Positions 33,653 to 41,484 of a stretch of DNA of 43,695 nt are shown here, piece by piece. A program made the translations under genes and the position numbers. Position 1 is the first letter of the stretch. Every line of letters begins with the position of its first letter. The stretch comes from an uncultured Eubacteriales bacterium (GTDB lineage: Bacteria; Bacillota; Clostridia; Oscillospirales; CAG-272): assembly GCA_900546315.1 (NCBI GenBank), contig URCP01000018.1, forward strand, positions 1 to 43,695, given 5' to 3'. Below the pieces are notes generated by a model. The model saw nothing but the letters and a program-made list of their open reading frames with translations, was not told the origin of the DNA and searched no databases.

Positions 33653-33693
33653 ATGCACGAAAATCCGGTCAGGGTGTCCCCCCTTGTATATTT
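33653..33693 (+). repeat. Left inverted repeat of the primase/helicase element
   Basis: It starts ATGCACGA and ends CCCCCCTTGTATATTT. Outside it, a second ATGCACGAAAAT copy lies at 33635-33646, 18 bases upstream. Inside, a TTTTGTTCA block (33699-33707) is also matched at the other end. Confidence 0.8.
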
Positions 33694-33711
33694 AAGATTT
33701 TGTTCACATTC

Positions 33712-35520
33712 TCACGCTGACTGCACCGGGTTTATCGGCGTCGCCATGCCGGGGCGCATTCCCCTGAAGCCGCGGACCAGCTTGTATTGATAGCGGACGT
33801 TTCCGTATGTCATCCCGTACTCGTGGCAATGAGCGCGGAGATAGCCGATCACCTGACGCTTGCTCACCGGCTCAATCGCGTTGTCGTCGCACCAGCACTT
33901 ATAGATGTTGTAGAACTCTCTCGAGGTTATCTCGCCTTCCGGATCGAAGGTGAACGAGCCCTTCGAGCGAAGAAAACTCACGACGTTATTCGCCTCGTCC
34001 ATAGCCGACATTATCGCCGCCTTCGACCTGTCGCTGACCGTGAAGCGGAAGTTCTGCTTCCTCAGCCTGTAGAGCCCGTCAAGCGCCCAGACCGCGATCT
34101 GCTCTTTTTCAGCCCTCAGCTTATCCGACAGGAACGGGTCGTCCTTTCTGTCCTTCGCTTTCGGCTTTGTCATAAGTATCAGCTGACGCCGGAAGAAGCC
34201 GTAGCTGTCGTCGTTCGCCGACCTGAGAAACCCGTTGCTGAAAGCCATCAGACGGCAGTACATCAGACCCTGATACGACTGAACGCCCTTCTTCTCGAGA
34301 TCCATCGGACCCTCAGCCGTGATGAGAGCCTTCAGATTATTCGTCGTCGGAAGGTTCTCCATCCTCATATCGTCGTCGACCATCAGAAGCTTATGCTCGA
34401 GGTCAGCTCTCGCGAAGGAATTTGTCTCAAGCTTCGGTATGCTTCCGTAGTTCATGTTGTCGCCGAGGATAGCGCGCATAACCACGCCGATCCTCGATTT
34501 CCCCTCGCCGCCGTTTCCTATGATAAGAAGCATCTTCTGAGCTCTTGTCGACGGAATCATGCAATACCCCATAAACTCCTGCAAAGTCTTCACGTCCTCC
34601 GGCTCGAGAAGCTCATTCACGAACCTCATCCAATGCTCCGGAGCCTTCGCGGTGACGCCTGTGTAATCCACCGGAAGCCTGTTACGGCAGAACAGCTTCT
34701 CATCCGTCTTCAGGCAGGTCGAGGCGTTATACGTACCGTTCGCGAAATGGATGAGATTCTCGTCCACAAGCAGCTCCTTCGACTTCGCCTCAATCTTCAG
34801 GTTCTCGACGATATTTCCCGCCGTCTGAGCCGGAAAGCTCCTGACACAATCCTTAATCAAGCCATAAATCTCCGCCTTGATATCCTCAGTCTGACAATAC
34901 CCATCCGGCGTGAAGAACGACCCGTTAATACAGCGGATATCATGCCCCTTCAGATACTCCCGACAAAAAGCAGTAGTATCAATCTTCTTCCCATTCCACC
35001 AATCCGGCACCGCCGGCGCCGGCGAGCCGCCGGTGGCAGAGTCAAGGTTTCCTCCTGCGCCGGATGAAGCTCCTGCCACATCAGACATAGTGCGTCGGGA
35101 AAGGTTCTTCTTCACAGCCGGTCTTCCAGTGCTGACTTTCGGTCTGCCAAGATTCGGGTCAGGCTGAGACTTCAGGAAAGCCTCGCGCTTCTCCTTGTCC
35201 TCGACGCCCATTGTGTATGCGACCTCCGGTTCAGCCGTGTACCAGTCGTCCGATGGGTTGAAGGTCTTGCCCGATGAAGCTTGTTTCTCATCTGACACAG
35301 CGCGTCCGGAAGCTGAATTCTGTCCGGCTCTCACGAACGCCTCGCGCTTCTCCTTGTCGAGGATTCCTCCCGGCTTCTCGTCGTCGAACATGGACGCGAC
35401 GTCCGGCGCCGTTGTCTGCCACTGCCTGGCTGGCTCCTCGAAAATCACGCCGTCCTCCTCCGGCGGGATGTAATCCTCGAACTCGTAAGTCACCGGTATG
35501 TCTTTTCTCAGCTCAGCCAT
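33712..35520 (-). CDS. Phage/plasmid P4-type primase-helicase (SF3, D5-like)
   Basis: The start is taken as ATG 35520 (MAELRKDIPVTYEF) behind GGAGGATGAGGAG; 602 residues. Residues 1-190 are low-complexity and contain two copies of DKEKREAF. From about 200 there is a D5-like N-terminal region (CREYLKGHDIRCINGSFFTP). The SF3 helicase core follows: Walker A IGNGGEGKS (K341), Walker B KLLMVDDDM, and motif C AFSNG. A C-terminal winged helix is likely (GEITSREFYNIYKCWCDDNA). Such proteins unwind the origin of small replicons. It overlaps the CHC2 gene by 8 bases, so the two are coupled and probably act together. No archaeo-eukaryotic primase motifs are evident. Confidence 0.85.
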   Translation of the reverse strand: MAELRKDIPVTYEFEDYIPPEEDGVIFEEPARQWQTTAPDVASMFDDEKPGGILDKEKREAFVRAGQNSASGRAVSDEKQASSGKTFNPSDDWYTAEPEVAYTMGVEDKEKREAFLKSQPDPNLGRPKVSTGRPAVKKNLSRRTMSDVAGASSGAGGNLDSATGGSPAPAVPDWWNGKKIDTTAFCREYLKGHDIRCINGSFFTPDGYCQTEDIKAEIYGLIKDCVRSFPAQTAGNIVENLKIEAKSKELLVDENLIHFANGTYNASTCLKTDEKLFCRNRLPVDYTGVTAKAPEHWMRFVNELLEPEDVKTLQEFMGYCMIPSTRAQKMLLIIGNGGEGKSRIGVVMRAILGDNMNYGSIPKLETNSFARADLEHKLLMVDDDMRMENLPTTNNLKALITAEGPMDLEKKGVQSYQGLMYCRLMAFSNGFLRSANDDSYGFFRRQLILMTKPKAKDRKDDPFLSDKLRAEKEQIAVWALDGLYRLRKQNFRFTVSDRSKAAIMSAMDEANNVVSFLRSKGSFTFDPEGEITSREFYNIYKCWCDDNAIEPVSKRQVIGYLRAHCHEYGMTYGNVRYQYKLVRGFRGMRPGMATPINPVQSA

Positions 35521-36151
35521 TCTCCTCATCCTCCTTCTCAGCCCTGGCGGCTTCAACAGCCTTCGCGATATCCCCGCGATACCTCTCGAGCTTCCCGAAG
35601 TAAGCGAGTCCGGCTCTGACAAGCTTCGCCTTCTCCCTGTCGTCGGTCACTCCCCAGAAGGACTCGCGGATGTGGTCGAGGTAGTCGAGATGAGAAGCCG
35701 CCGCCATGTAGAGGCTGACGTTTCCGCCGTCCGCGTGGGTTCTCGGGTCAAACCGCTCCATGAGAGTCCTGAAACCCGCCACCCATTTATCGAACTCCTT
35801 CCAGAATCTGTCAGTGTCGCGGCGGAACTGCGCCGAGCGCTCATAGCGGACGTCGGCGAACGGCTTCACCCCGTTCTCAGGTATCGGCGCTACCCCGAAG
35901 TCAACGGCGAGCCTCTCCATCGCGCCGGCGAAATCAAGCCCCGTGAGCTTCATCGCGAGCGATATCACGTCGCCGCTCTCCTGACAGCCGAAGCAGTAGT
36001 AGTGGTCGCGATAGACCTTGAACGACGGCGTCTTCTCCCCGTGAAAAGGGCAGAGCGCCATGTCGGAGCGGTTCAGCTTCAGCCCGTAGAGCTTAGCGGC
36101 TTCCCTCGTATCGACATTCTCGCGGATGACTGTTGTTGTTATGCGTTTCAT
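35513..36151 (-). CDS. CHC2 zinc-finger primase-like protein
   Basis: 212 residues, ATG 36151 behind AAGGAG. The DnaG-type zinc finger is complete at C34, H37, C53 and C56 (CPFHGEKTPSFKV, then YYCFGCQESGDVISL). The segment up to about residue 85 matches the primase DNA-binding domain (MKLTGLDFAGAMERLAVDFG). The rest is helical and has no TOPRIM catalytic domain, so it cannot synthesise primers in the DnaG manner. In satellites and integrative elements similar CHC2 proteins help origin recognition or recruit the host primase. First gene of the element's operon. Confidence 0.87.
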   Translation of the reverse strand: MKRITTTVIRENVDTREAAKLYGLKLNRSDMALCPFHGEKTPSFKVYRDHYYCFGCQESGDVISLAMKLTGLDFAGAMERLAVDFGVAPIPENGVKPFADVRYERSAQFRRDTDRFWKEFDKWVAGFRTLMERFDPRTHADGGNVSLYMAAASHLDYLDHIRESFWGVTDDREKAKLVRAGLAYFGKLERYRGDIAKAVEAARAEKEDEENG

Positions 36152-36216
36152 ATAAAACTCCTTCCGAGCTCAGACATAATTTCGGGCTGTTCTGCCTTTC
36201 TGAACTCTGTGAGTAT

Positions 36217-36297
36217 ATTATAGCATAACAGAACGTGTCACCGCTTGTCAGGGTGTATCAAAAAGTGTCACCGTTTTCAACAAAGTCATGGATTATA
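36217..36297 (-). promoter_or_regulatory. Leader of the element with two repeats and two extended -10 sites
   Basis: Two identical 9-base repeats GTGTCACCG lie at 36235-36243 and 36265-36273 (30 bases start to start, about three helical turns). On the minus strand, TGCTATAAT (-10 at 36222-36217) and TGATATAAT (-10 at 36297-36292) flank them, both without good -35 boxes. The repeats could bind a regulator or initiator. Confidence 0.5.
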
Positions 36298-36380
36298 TCA
36301 TACTATATTTTATGAATGCAATACATTCCCGTACAAACTGTCGCGATACATGACGGGATTGCGGATATGAACAAAAAATG

Positions 36381-36421
36381 AAATATACAAGGGGGGGCAC
36401 CCGGACCGAAATCTCGTGCAT
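36381..36421 (-). repeat. Right inverted repeat of the primase/helicase element
   Basis: Read on the minus strand it begins ATGCACGA and ends CCCCCCCTTGTATATTT, matching the left repeat at 36 of 41 positions. The TTTTGTTCA block follows internally, as on the left. A variant ATGCATGT precedes it outside. Confidence 0.8.
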
Positions 36422-36495
36422 ACATGCATGGAGCGCCTTCACCATCTCCTCTCTCCCGGCATATGCTGATAAAAAAACCGGAAAGGGATGATCTC

Positions 36496-37044
36496 ATGAG
36501 CCTGATAACCTACCCTTACAACCGCTCCCGTGCCATAGCCTACGCGAGACGATGGGCTCTGTCGCGGAATCCGCTCTTCCATGATTTCACCGGAGGCGGC
36601 GGGAACTGCACGAATTTTGTCTCACAGTGTCTTCTCGCGGGGTGCTGTCAGATGAACTTCACGGATACGTTCGGCTGGTACTATCTGTCGGTTGACGACC
36701 GCGCGGCGGCGTGGACCGGTGTCGAGTTCTTCTATAACTTCATGACCGGGAACAATGAATCCCCGATAGGCGACGGTTCGGGACCATTCGCCAGGGAGAC
36801 CGGCGGAAACCTCTTACCCGGCGACGTGATACAGCTGGGGCGCGAGGAAGGCGACTTCTACCACACGCTCATAGTCACGGGACGCGACCGGCGCGGCTAC
36901 CTCGTCTCGGCGCACACCGACAACGCGCTCGACAGACCTCTGAACAGCTATAATTTCAGGCGTATACGCTTCCTTCACATAGACGGATACCGCGCGCCGG
37001 AGGGACACGCGGACGATTGCTTTGAGACGCTGATGAGAGGATAA
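36496..37044 (+). CDS. Amidase-domain (Amidase_6) protein
   Basis: The start is taken as ATG 36496 behind GAAAGGG; an upstream ATG at 36463 has no clear ribosome site. 182 residues with no signal peptide. YNRSRAIAYARRWALSRNPL and GGGGNCTNFVSQCLLAGC are the diagnostic blocks, with the presumed catalytic cysteine in NCTNF; YHTLIVTGRD and SAHTDNALDRPL give the histidine. Domains of this type are found in clostridial proteins thought to be cysteine amidases acting on cell wall. The element's right repeat ends 75 bases upstream, so its original upstream region may have been replaced. Confidence 0.8.
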   Translation: MSLITYPYNRSRAIAYARRWALSRNPLFHDFTGGGGNCTNFVSQCLLAGCCQMNFTDTFGWYYLSVDDRAAAWTGVEFFYNFMTGNNESPIGDGSGPFARETGGNLLPGDVIQLGREEGDFYHTLIVTGRDRRGYLVSAHTDNALDRPLNSYNFRRIRFLHIDGYRAPEGHADDCFETLMRG

Positions 37045-37055
37045 CGGCAAGAAAA

Positions 37056-37080
37056 AAGGGACTGCTTATCACAGTCCCTT
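37056..37080. terminator. Bidirectional terminator between amidase and cytidylate-kinase-like genes
   Basis: Nine-base stem AAGGGACTG/CAGTCCCTT with a seven-base loop. On the minus strand it is followed by T6; on the plus strand by ATATTTATCTTTT. Confidence 0.82.
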
Positions 37081-37092
37081 ATATTTATCTTT

Positions 37093-37728
37093 TCAGATTC
37101 CCTTATTCTTCTTGTAGTCCCCGACGAACTGCGCGATGAATTCCGCCGTTCCGTCGATGCCGAGCTTGCTCGAGTCGACCGTCAGGTCAAAGTTCTCGAG
37201 GCGTCCCCACTTCTGACCGGTGTAGTAGTTGTAGTAGTTTGAGCGTCTCTTGTCGGTCTTGACGGCGAGCTCCTTTGCCTTGTCGAGGGAGACGTTGTGT
37301 CTCTCGGCTATATGTCCCGCCCGCAGCTCGAGCGGCGCCTGAATGAACACCCTCAGAAGGTTCGGGTATCCTCTCAGCACATAATCCGAGCATCTGCCGA
37401 TAAACACCGCCGGAGACTCATCCGCGAGCGACTTTATAATCTCGGACTGGGTGACGAACAGCTTGTCGTTGATCGGCATATCGAACGCCACTCCCGCGTT
37501 GCCGTTGAAGAAGGAGGAGCCCATCGCGAGGGTGTAAAGAAGACTGTTCGTCGCCTTCTCGTCCGCTTCGCCGATGACGTTGTGAGCCATGCCGCTCTTC
37601 TTCGCGGCGAGGGTGATGAGTTCGTTGTTGTAGAAACCGATGCCGAGACTGTGCGCGAGCTTCTCGCCTATCTCGCGTCCGCCGCTTCCGTACTGTCTGC
37701 CTATGGTTATGATAAGGTTTGAATTCAT
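37093..37728 (-). CDS. Cytidylate kinase-like protein
   Basis: The start is ATG 37728 behind GGAGG; the frame is open further upstream but without a start signal. 211 residues. The P-loop is GRQYGSGGREIGEKLA near the N-terminus; PAVFIGRCSDYVLRGYPNLL and LRVFIQAPLELRAGHIAERH follow the cytidylate_kinase-2 family. These proteins are related to CMP kinase but their substrate is not firmly known. It has its own promoter and a strong terminator, so it is probably monocistronic. Confidence 0.87.
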   Translation of the reverse strand: MNSNLIITIGRQYGSGGREIGEKLAHSLGIGFYNNELITLAAKKSGMAHNVIGEADEKATNSLLYTLAMGSSFFNGNAGVAFDMPINDKLFVTQSEIIKSLADESPAVFIGRCSDYVLRGYPNLLRVFIQAPLELRAGHIAERHNVSLDKAKELAVKTDKRRSNYYNYYTGQKWGRLENFDLTVDSSKLGIDGTAEFIAQFVGDYKKNKGI

Positions 37729-37782
37729 AAGACTACCTCCGTTTTGTGTTCGGCGCCATTCGACACCTTTGCTTCTGTATAT

Positions 37783-37812
37783 ATTATACATCCTGCCGGA
37801 GCGCGCAGTCAA
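37783..37812 (-). promoter_or_regulatory. Promoter of the cytidylate-kinase-like gene
   Basis: Minus strand TTGACT (37812-37807), 18 bases, TATAAT (37788-37783), about 55 bases before the start. Confidence 0.75.
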
Positions 37813-37837
37813 GCGGATTTTGTAAATTTTACATGAT

Positions 37838-38902
37838 TTATGACTGATTATTTGTGCCGTCCCCATCGAACACAGTCTCGATGACCCGCGGACAGCAATC
37901 GGGGGAGTAGCGCCAGCGGCTTATATGGAGCGCCTCGGCGAGGTTTGCGGGTGAATCGGTGTCAGGTGTGCCGACGCTGTCCGTGTCGTCCGTATTGTCC
38001 GTTTCAGCGCTTTCAACCTGCTGCGGCACAGACGGGAAGCACCCAGCGAAAGCCTGACGCTTCGGTGAAATGCCCTTGTACGGGTCGACGATAACGAGCT
38101 TTATCTTCATCTTTTCGGGGACGATGCTCTTTATGTAAACGGCCGCCGTCTGAGAGACAGATACGTCGTCCCGCCACTCCGCGAGCCCGGCGAGGTTTGG
38201 CGTCAGCTCTACGAAGATGCCGTAGCTCTCGATTGAGCGCACAATCCCGGTGACAGTCTGTCCGACCCTGAACAGCGCGGCGTTTTCCTCCCATGTGCCG
38301 AGGAGCTCGCGCCGCGTCACATATATGCGCCTTGTCATTCCGTTCTCACGCTCGACAGATTTCACGCATACGGGCATCATACACCCGACCCTGAGCCGTT
38401 CGGCGGGATGATCGATCCTCGACACAGAAACGCAGTCGATAGGCAGAAGCGACGCCACGCCGCAGCCGATGTCCACAAACGCGCCGAAATGCTCGAGGTG
38501 AGTGACCTTTGCGGCGATGATATCCCCCGGCGTCAGACCCGAGAGGTAGTTCACGACGCATTCGCGCTGAGCGAGCCGCCTTGACAGCTTTATAACCGGC
38601 ATCCCGCCCCGTTCGGTCACGGACAATACGCGGAAACAGACCGGCTTTCCGACTCTTGTTATGATGGCGATGTCCTTGACAGGTTCGCCCTGGGTGAATA
38701 CAGCCTCGTCGCGCTCGATTGTGCCGGTGAACTTTCCGACCTCGACCGTCAGAGTCAGATCGCCCGAACAGCGCACTGCGACGCCCTCGAGGATTCTTCC
38801 TTCCCGCATTGCCTTTTTCAGTCCGTCGAGAGATGATGTGTAAGCGCGGGTTTCTGTGTCGCGGATGAGCTCTCCCTCCGGCAGATATGAAGTTCCGATC
38901 AT
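37838..38902 (-). CDS. S1 RNA-binding-domain protein (ribosomal protein S1-like)
   Basis: 354 residues, ATG 38902 behind GAAAGGAAGGG. Three S1-type units are visible: about 35-110 (ILEGVAVRCSGDLTLTVEVG, degenerate), about 122-195 (TPGDIIAAKVTHLEHFGAFV, DIGCGVASLLPIDCVS) and about 210-280 (RVGQTVTGIVRSIESYGIFV, ELTPNLAGLAEW). The last about 70 residues are acidic and disordered. Full S1 has four to six repeats, so this is a short version of the type found in Clostridia. It probably binds mRNA; whether it works on the ribosome is open. Confidence 0.85.
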   Translation of the reverse strand: MIGTSYLPEGELIRDTETRAYTSSLDGLKKAMREGRILEGVAVRCSGDLTLTVEVGKFTGTIERDEAVFTQGEPVKDIAIITRVGKPVCFRVLSVTERGGMPVIKLSRRLAQRECVVNYLSGLTPGDIIAAKVTHLEHFGAFVDIGCGVASLLPIDCVSVSRIDHPAERLRVGCMMPVCVKSVERENGMTRRIYVTRRELLGTWEENAALFRVGQTVTGIVRSIESYGIFVELTPNLAGLAEWRDDVSVSQTAAVYIKSIVPEKMKIKLVIVDPYKGISPKRQAFAGCFPSVPQQVESAETDNTDDTDSVGTPDTDSPANLAEALHISRWRYSPDCCPRVIETVFDGDGTNNQS

Positions 38903-39014
38903 TGTGTGACCCTTCCTTTCGATGTGTCCCTGAGTTTTGTTTACACGGGAATTCTATTCGGCGGGCGAGGGATTTATTCCGGCGGAAAAAGTTCACGGTT
39001 ATTCACGAATCATA

Positions 39015-39043
39015 TTGACAGATGGGAACAATCGTGGTATAAT
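39015..39043 (+). promoter_or_regulatory. Promoter of the DeoR-family gene
   Basis: TTGACA at 39015-39020, 17 bases, TATAAT at 39038-39043, preceded by CGTGG; start codon at 39076. Confidence 0.85.
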
Positions 39044-39075
39044 AGGGATATACAAAAAGAGAGGTGTGAGGGGAA

Positions 39076-39843
39076 ATGTTCATAGAGGAGAGACACCGCG
39101 AGATACTGAAAAGGCTGAACGCGAGCGGCACGATAACGACCGCGGAGATACAGCGCCTGTTCGGAATAGGCTACGACAGCGCGAAAAGAGACCTCAGAAT
39201 ACTCGAGGAGAAGGGACTGCTGAAGCGCACGCACGGCGGCGCGATCTCGCTCTCGGCGCCGGAGAGAAAAGAGACGCTGAGGATTGTGAAGGACGAGCGC
39301 CCGGATATCGTCTCAATCGCGAGGTACGCGGTTTCGCTTATAAAGCCGGATGAGGTGGTTTTTCTCCCGGCGTCGCCTGTGGGTTTGCAGATGGTGCGCG
39401 GACTGCCGGACGGGCTGTCGGTCAGGGTCGTGACGAATTCGCTCGCGCTTGCCGAGGAAGCGAGACAGAGACAGGGGACAAAGGTATTCATGATTGGCGG
39501 AGAGCTTGACGACAGGGGATGCGCAACGGACAGCTTCGCGACAGAGACAATCAGGCGGATAAGGATGGCGAAGAGCTTCATAACGACGGCGGGCGTCTCG
39601 GCTGGTTTCGGGCTCTCGGTGCAGAAGAGTGTGAGCGTGGCGTTCTGGAACGCGGTTATAGGCTCGTCGTCGACGCTTATCGGGCTTTATCCGTCCGAGC
39701 GGTTCGGGGTTGATTCGGTGTTTTCGGTCTGCGGGGCACAGAGGCTGAACTGCGTGATAACCGACGGCAGGGCGGACACAGCGAGGATATCCGAGTTCGC
39801 GGAGTCGGGTGTGAAGGTCATAGTGGCGGACAATCAGGAGTGA
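39076..39843 (+). CDS. DeoR-family transcriptional regulator
   Basis: 255 residues, ATG 39076 behind GAGGTGTGAGGGG. Residues 1-55 are the winged helix (FIEERHREILKRLNASGTIT, SAKRDLRILEEKGLLKRTHGG), the standard DeoR signature. Residues about 75-245 form the sugar-phosphate-isomerase-like effector domain (VTNSLALAEEA, KVFMIGGELDDRG, DSVFSVCGAQRLNCVITDG). Members usually respond to phosphorylated sugars. No sugar kinase or PTS gene is adjacent, so the target is unknown. It converges on the AlkD-like gene with a 4-base gap. Confidence 0.93.
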   Translation: MFIEERHREILKRLNASGTITTAEIQRLFGIGYDSAKRDLRILEEKGLLKRTHGGAISLSAPERKETLRIVKDERPDIVSIARYAVSLIKPDEVVFLPASPVGLQMVRGLPDGLSVRVVTNSLALAEEARQRQGTKVFMIGGELDDRGCATDSFATETIRRIRMAKSFITTAGVSAGFGLSVQKSVSVAFWNAVIGSSSTLIGLYPSERFGVDSVFSVCGAQRLNCVITDGRADTARISEFAESGVKVIVADNQE

Positions 39844-39847
39844 CTTA

Positions 39848-40582
39848 TCATTTAAGGCGTCCGCGGAGATAAGCTTTTGTTTTGTCGTCAATACGATAGC
39901 TCTCGACAGATTTGCGCACAGCCATGCGCCTGACGGTATCTCTCAGTCTGCCGCGCTCAGACAGGTACGGCAGAATATCGTCGTGATTATAAGCGAGCGC
40001 CGTGGCAAAGTACCAAGCCGCGCCCATGTCGAGATAGTAGTCGGCTCTCGGGAATCGTTCGTCATTACCGGTGCATACAAGCGACGCGACGGTATCGGGC
40101 ATCCACCTTTCAAGCCTGTCGCCGAGAAAGAACTTCATCAGCATATTGACGGCGAAGCGCACGGTGTAAACCATGTCCGGCGCGACATTTGACGAGCGGT
40201 AGGGGACAAGCGTATCATAGCAGAAGTCACGGAGCGTTTTCAGGTCCTTTTTGAAGCAGGACGGCGAGAGAATGTCGCAGGTAGCCCAGTTGTCGACATA
40301 CGGCAGGAACTTTTCAAGCTCCGCCATTACCTGACACACGTCGCGCATACCGGAGATAATCACGGCGTGGAGCTGATCCTCGTCATAGAATCCGTGCGGC
40401 AGGTCGTCCAGAAAGGCGCGGCAGTTGTCGGGTTCCCGCGAGATTTCCTTCGCGAGCGCTCTTACAGCGGGAGTTCTGACGCCGAGGACGCGTTCGGGTT
40501 TTACGGTCGGTATGAGCTTCATGTGAAAGCTTCTGAACTCAGGGTCGGCGAGAGATGCGAGGCGGTTCTGTATGTCTGTCAT
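39848..40582 (-). CDS. AlkD-like DNA alkylation repair protein
   Basis: 244 residues, ATG 40582 with AGGAGACAG upstream. It is an all-helical HEAT-like protein: VLGVRTPAVRALAKEISREP, HGFYDEDQLHAVIISGMRDV, YVDNWATCDILSPSCFKK, PDTVASLVCTGNDERFPRAD, AWYFATALAYNHDDILPYL. The Asp-Asn-Trp-Ala block (DNWATCD) is the region where AlkD-type glycosylases contact DNA. It probably removes or recognises N3- and N7-alkylated purines. Family assignment is firm; activity is inferred. Confidence 0.88.
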   Translation of the reverse strand: MTDIQNRLASLADPEFRSFHMKLIPTVKPERVLGVRTPAVRALAKEISREPDNCRAFLDDLPHGFYDEDQLHAVIISGMRDVCQVMAELEKFLPYVDNWATCDILSPSCFKKDLKTLRDFCYDTLVPYRSSNVAPDMVYTVRFAVNMLMKFFLGDRLERWMPDTVASLVCTGNDERFPRADYYLDMGAAWYFATALAYNHDDILPYLSERGRLRDTVRRMAVRKSVESYRIDDKTKAYLRGRLK

Positions 40583-40611
40583 TTTCTGTCTCCTTTTATC
40601 GATATATTGAT

Positions 40612-40640
40612 ATTATACCACAAACAACGCGTCAAGTCAA
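40612..40640 (-). promoter_or_regulatory. Promoter of the AlkD-like gene
   Basis: Minus strand TTGACT (40640-40635), 17 bases ending TTTGTGG, TATAAT (40617-40612). Confidence 0.75.
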
Positions 40641-40657
40641 GCAAAGGGGTGAATAGC

Positions 40658-41410
40658 GTGAAATACGAGATAACGCGGCTTTTCGGAGCCGGGCGGGTGA
40701 CGCCGGAGCCGGACGGATGGAGCTTCATCGACACGCCGGAGACCTGCCGGATATACTATGTCCATTCGGGAAACGCATATTTCTTCCGCGGCGGCGAGAG
40801 GATACCCCTGACGGCGGGGCATATGTATTTCATTCCCCCGAGACTGCCGTTTGCCGCCGAGCAGGACATAAGCTCGCCGATGGATCACACGTTCTTTGAT
40901 TTCAGTATGCGCCCGCAGGTTGTGTCGAAGGAGATAATCGCGCTTGACGGTGAGAGTTACCCTGAGCTCGGACTGCTTGTCCGCGCGGCTGAGAGGATGA
41001 TTGGCAGGGACATTCCTTACGGCACTTCCGAATACACACCGCTGATCGGCTGTATCGAGACTATGGTCAACGTCATATCGGGCTTGAATGAGCTTAAAAC
41101 GGTGGACGACCCGACGATACTGTCGGCGCTCGACATAATTGAGTCAGAATACACGAACGGCATCACCGTGACAGATGTAGCGCTGAGACTCGGCTATGCC
41201 CCGGACCACTTTATAAAGAAGTTCCGCAAAGCGATGGGCACGACGCCGTACGCGTATATAAAGGCGCTGAAGCTGCACGAGGCGGAAATGTTACGGCGGA
41301 ACGGCTTCACAATGGCACAGGCGGCTGAGCGAACAGGCTACTCGACCCCGGAGTCGCTGTATCACGCCGCGCACAGGAAGAAGATAGAGAAGGTCAAGAA
41401 ACTCTCCTGA
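40658..41410 (+). CDS. AraC-family regulator with N-terminal cupin
   Basis: The start is GTG 40658, eight bases after AAAGGGG; the longer frame upstream is antisense to the AlkD-like gene. 250 residues. Cupin at about 15-100 (ETCRIYYVHSGNAYFFRGGE, AGHMYFIPPRLPFAAEQ). Helix-turn-helices at about 150-245 (GITVTDVALRLGYAPDHFIK, TTPYAYIKALK, FTMAQAAERTGYSTPESLYH). It is followed by a second AraC-type gene 74 bases downstream. Candidate targets are the rhamnosidase-like gene or an unlinked sugar locus. Confidence 0.88.
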   Translation: MKYEITRLFGAGRVTPEPDGWSFIDTPETCRIYYVHSGNAYFFRGGERIPLTAGHMYFIPPRLPFAAEQDISSPMDHTFFDFSMRPQVVSKEIIALDGESYPELGLLVRAAERMIGRDIPYGTSEYTPLIGCIETMVNVISGLNELKTVDDPTILSALDIIESEYTNGITVTDVALRLGYAPDHFIKKFRKAMGTTPYAYIKALKLHEAEMLRRNGFTMAQAAERTGYSTPESLYHAAHRKKIEKVKKLS

Positions 41411-41484
41411 GGATGTGTTATAATAAGAGAGAAGACTGGAACCGCGGACCGATCTTCAAGTAACACGATAAGGAGACAACCAAA

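Larger units (their letters stand above)
33653..36421. mobile_element. Compact primase/helicase element bounded by 41-bp inverted repeats
   Basis: 2769 bases between two inverted repeats (33653-33693 and 36381-36421, 36 of 41 positions identical). It contains only two overlapping genes on the minus strand: a CHC2 zinc-finger protein and a P4/D5-type SF3 helicase, plus a leader with two 9-base repeats. Both proteins belong to phage, satellite and plasmid replication families. I can find no integrase, transposase, relaxase or capsid gene inside. It lies between an intact PurF-like gene and an amidase gene. The inverted ends suggest a mobile unit rather than a prophage scrap. Confidence 0.65.

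Noticed and set aside
33787..35067. 426-codon open frame on the plus strand
   Set aside because: It is a mirror of the SF3 helicase gene, with Arg/His/Leu-rich composition and no family resemblance.
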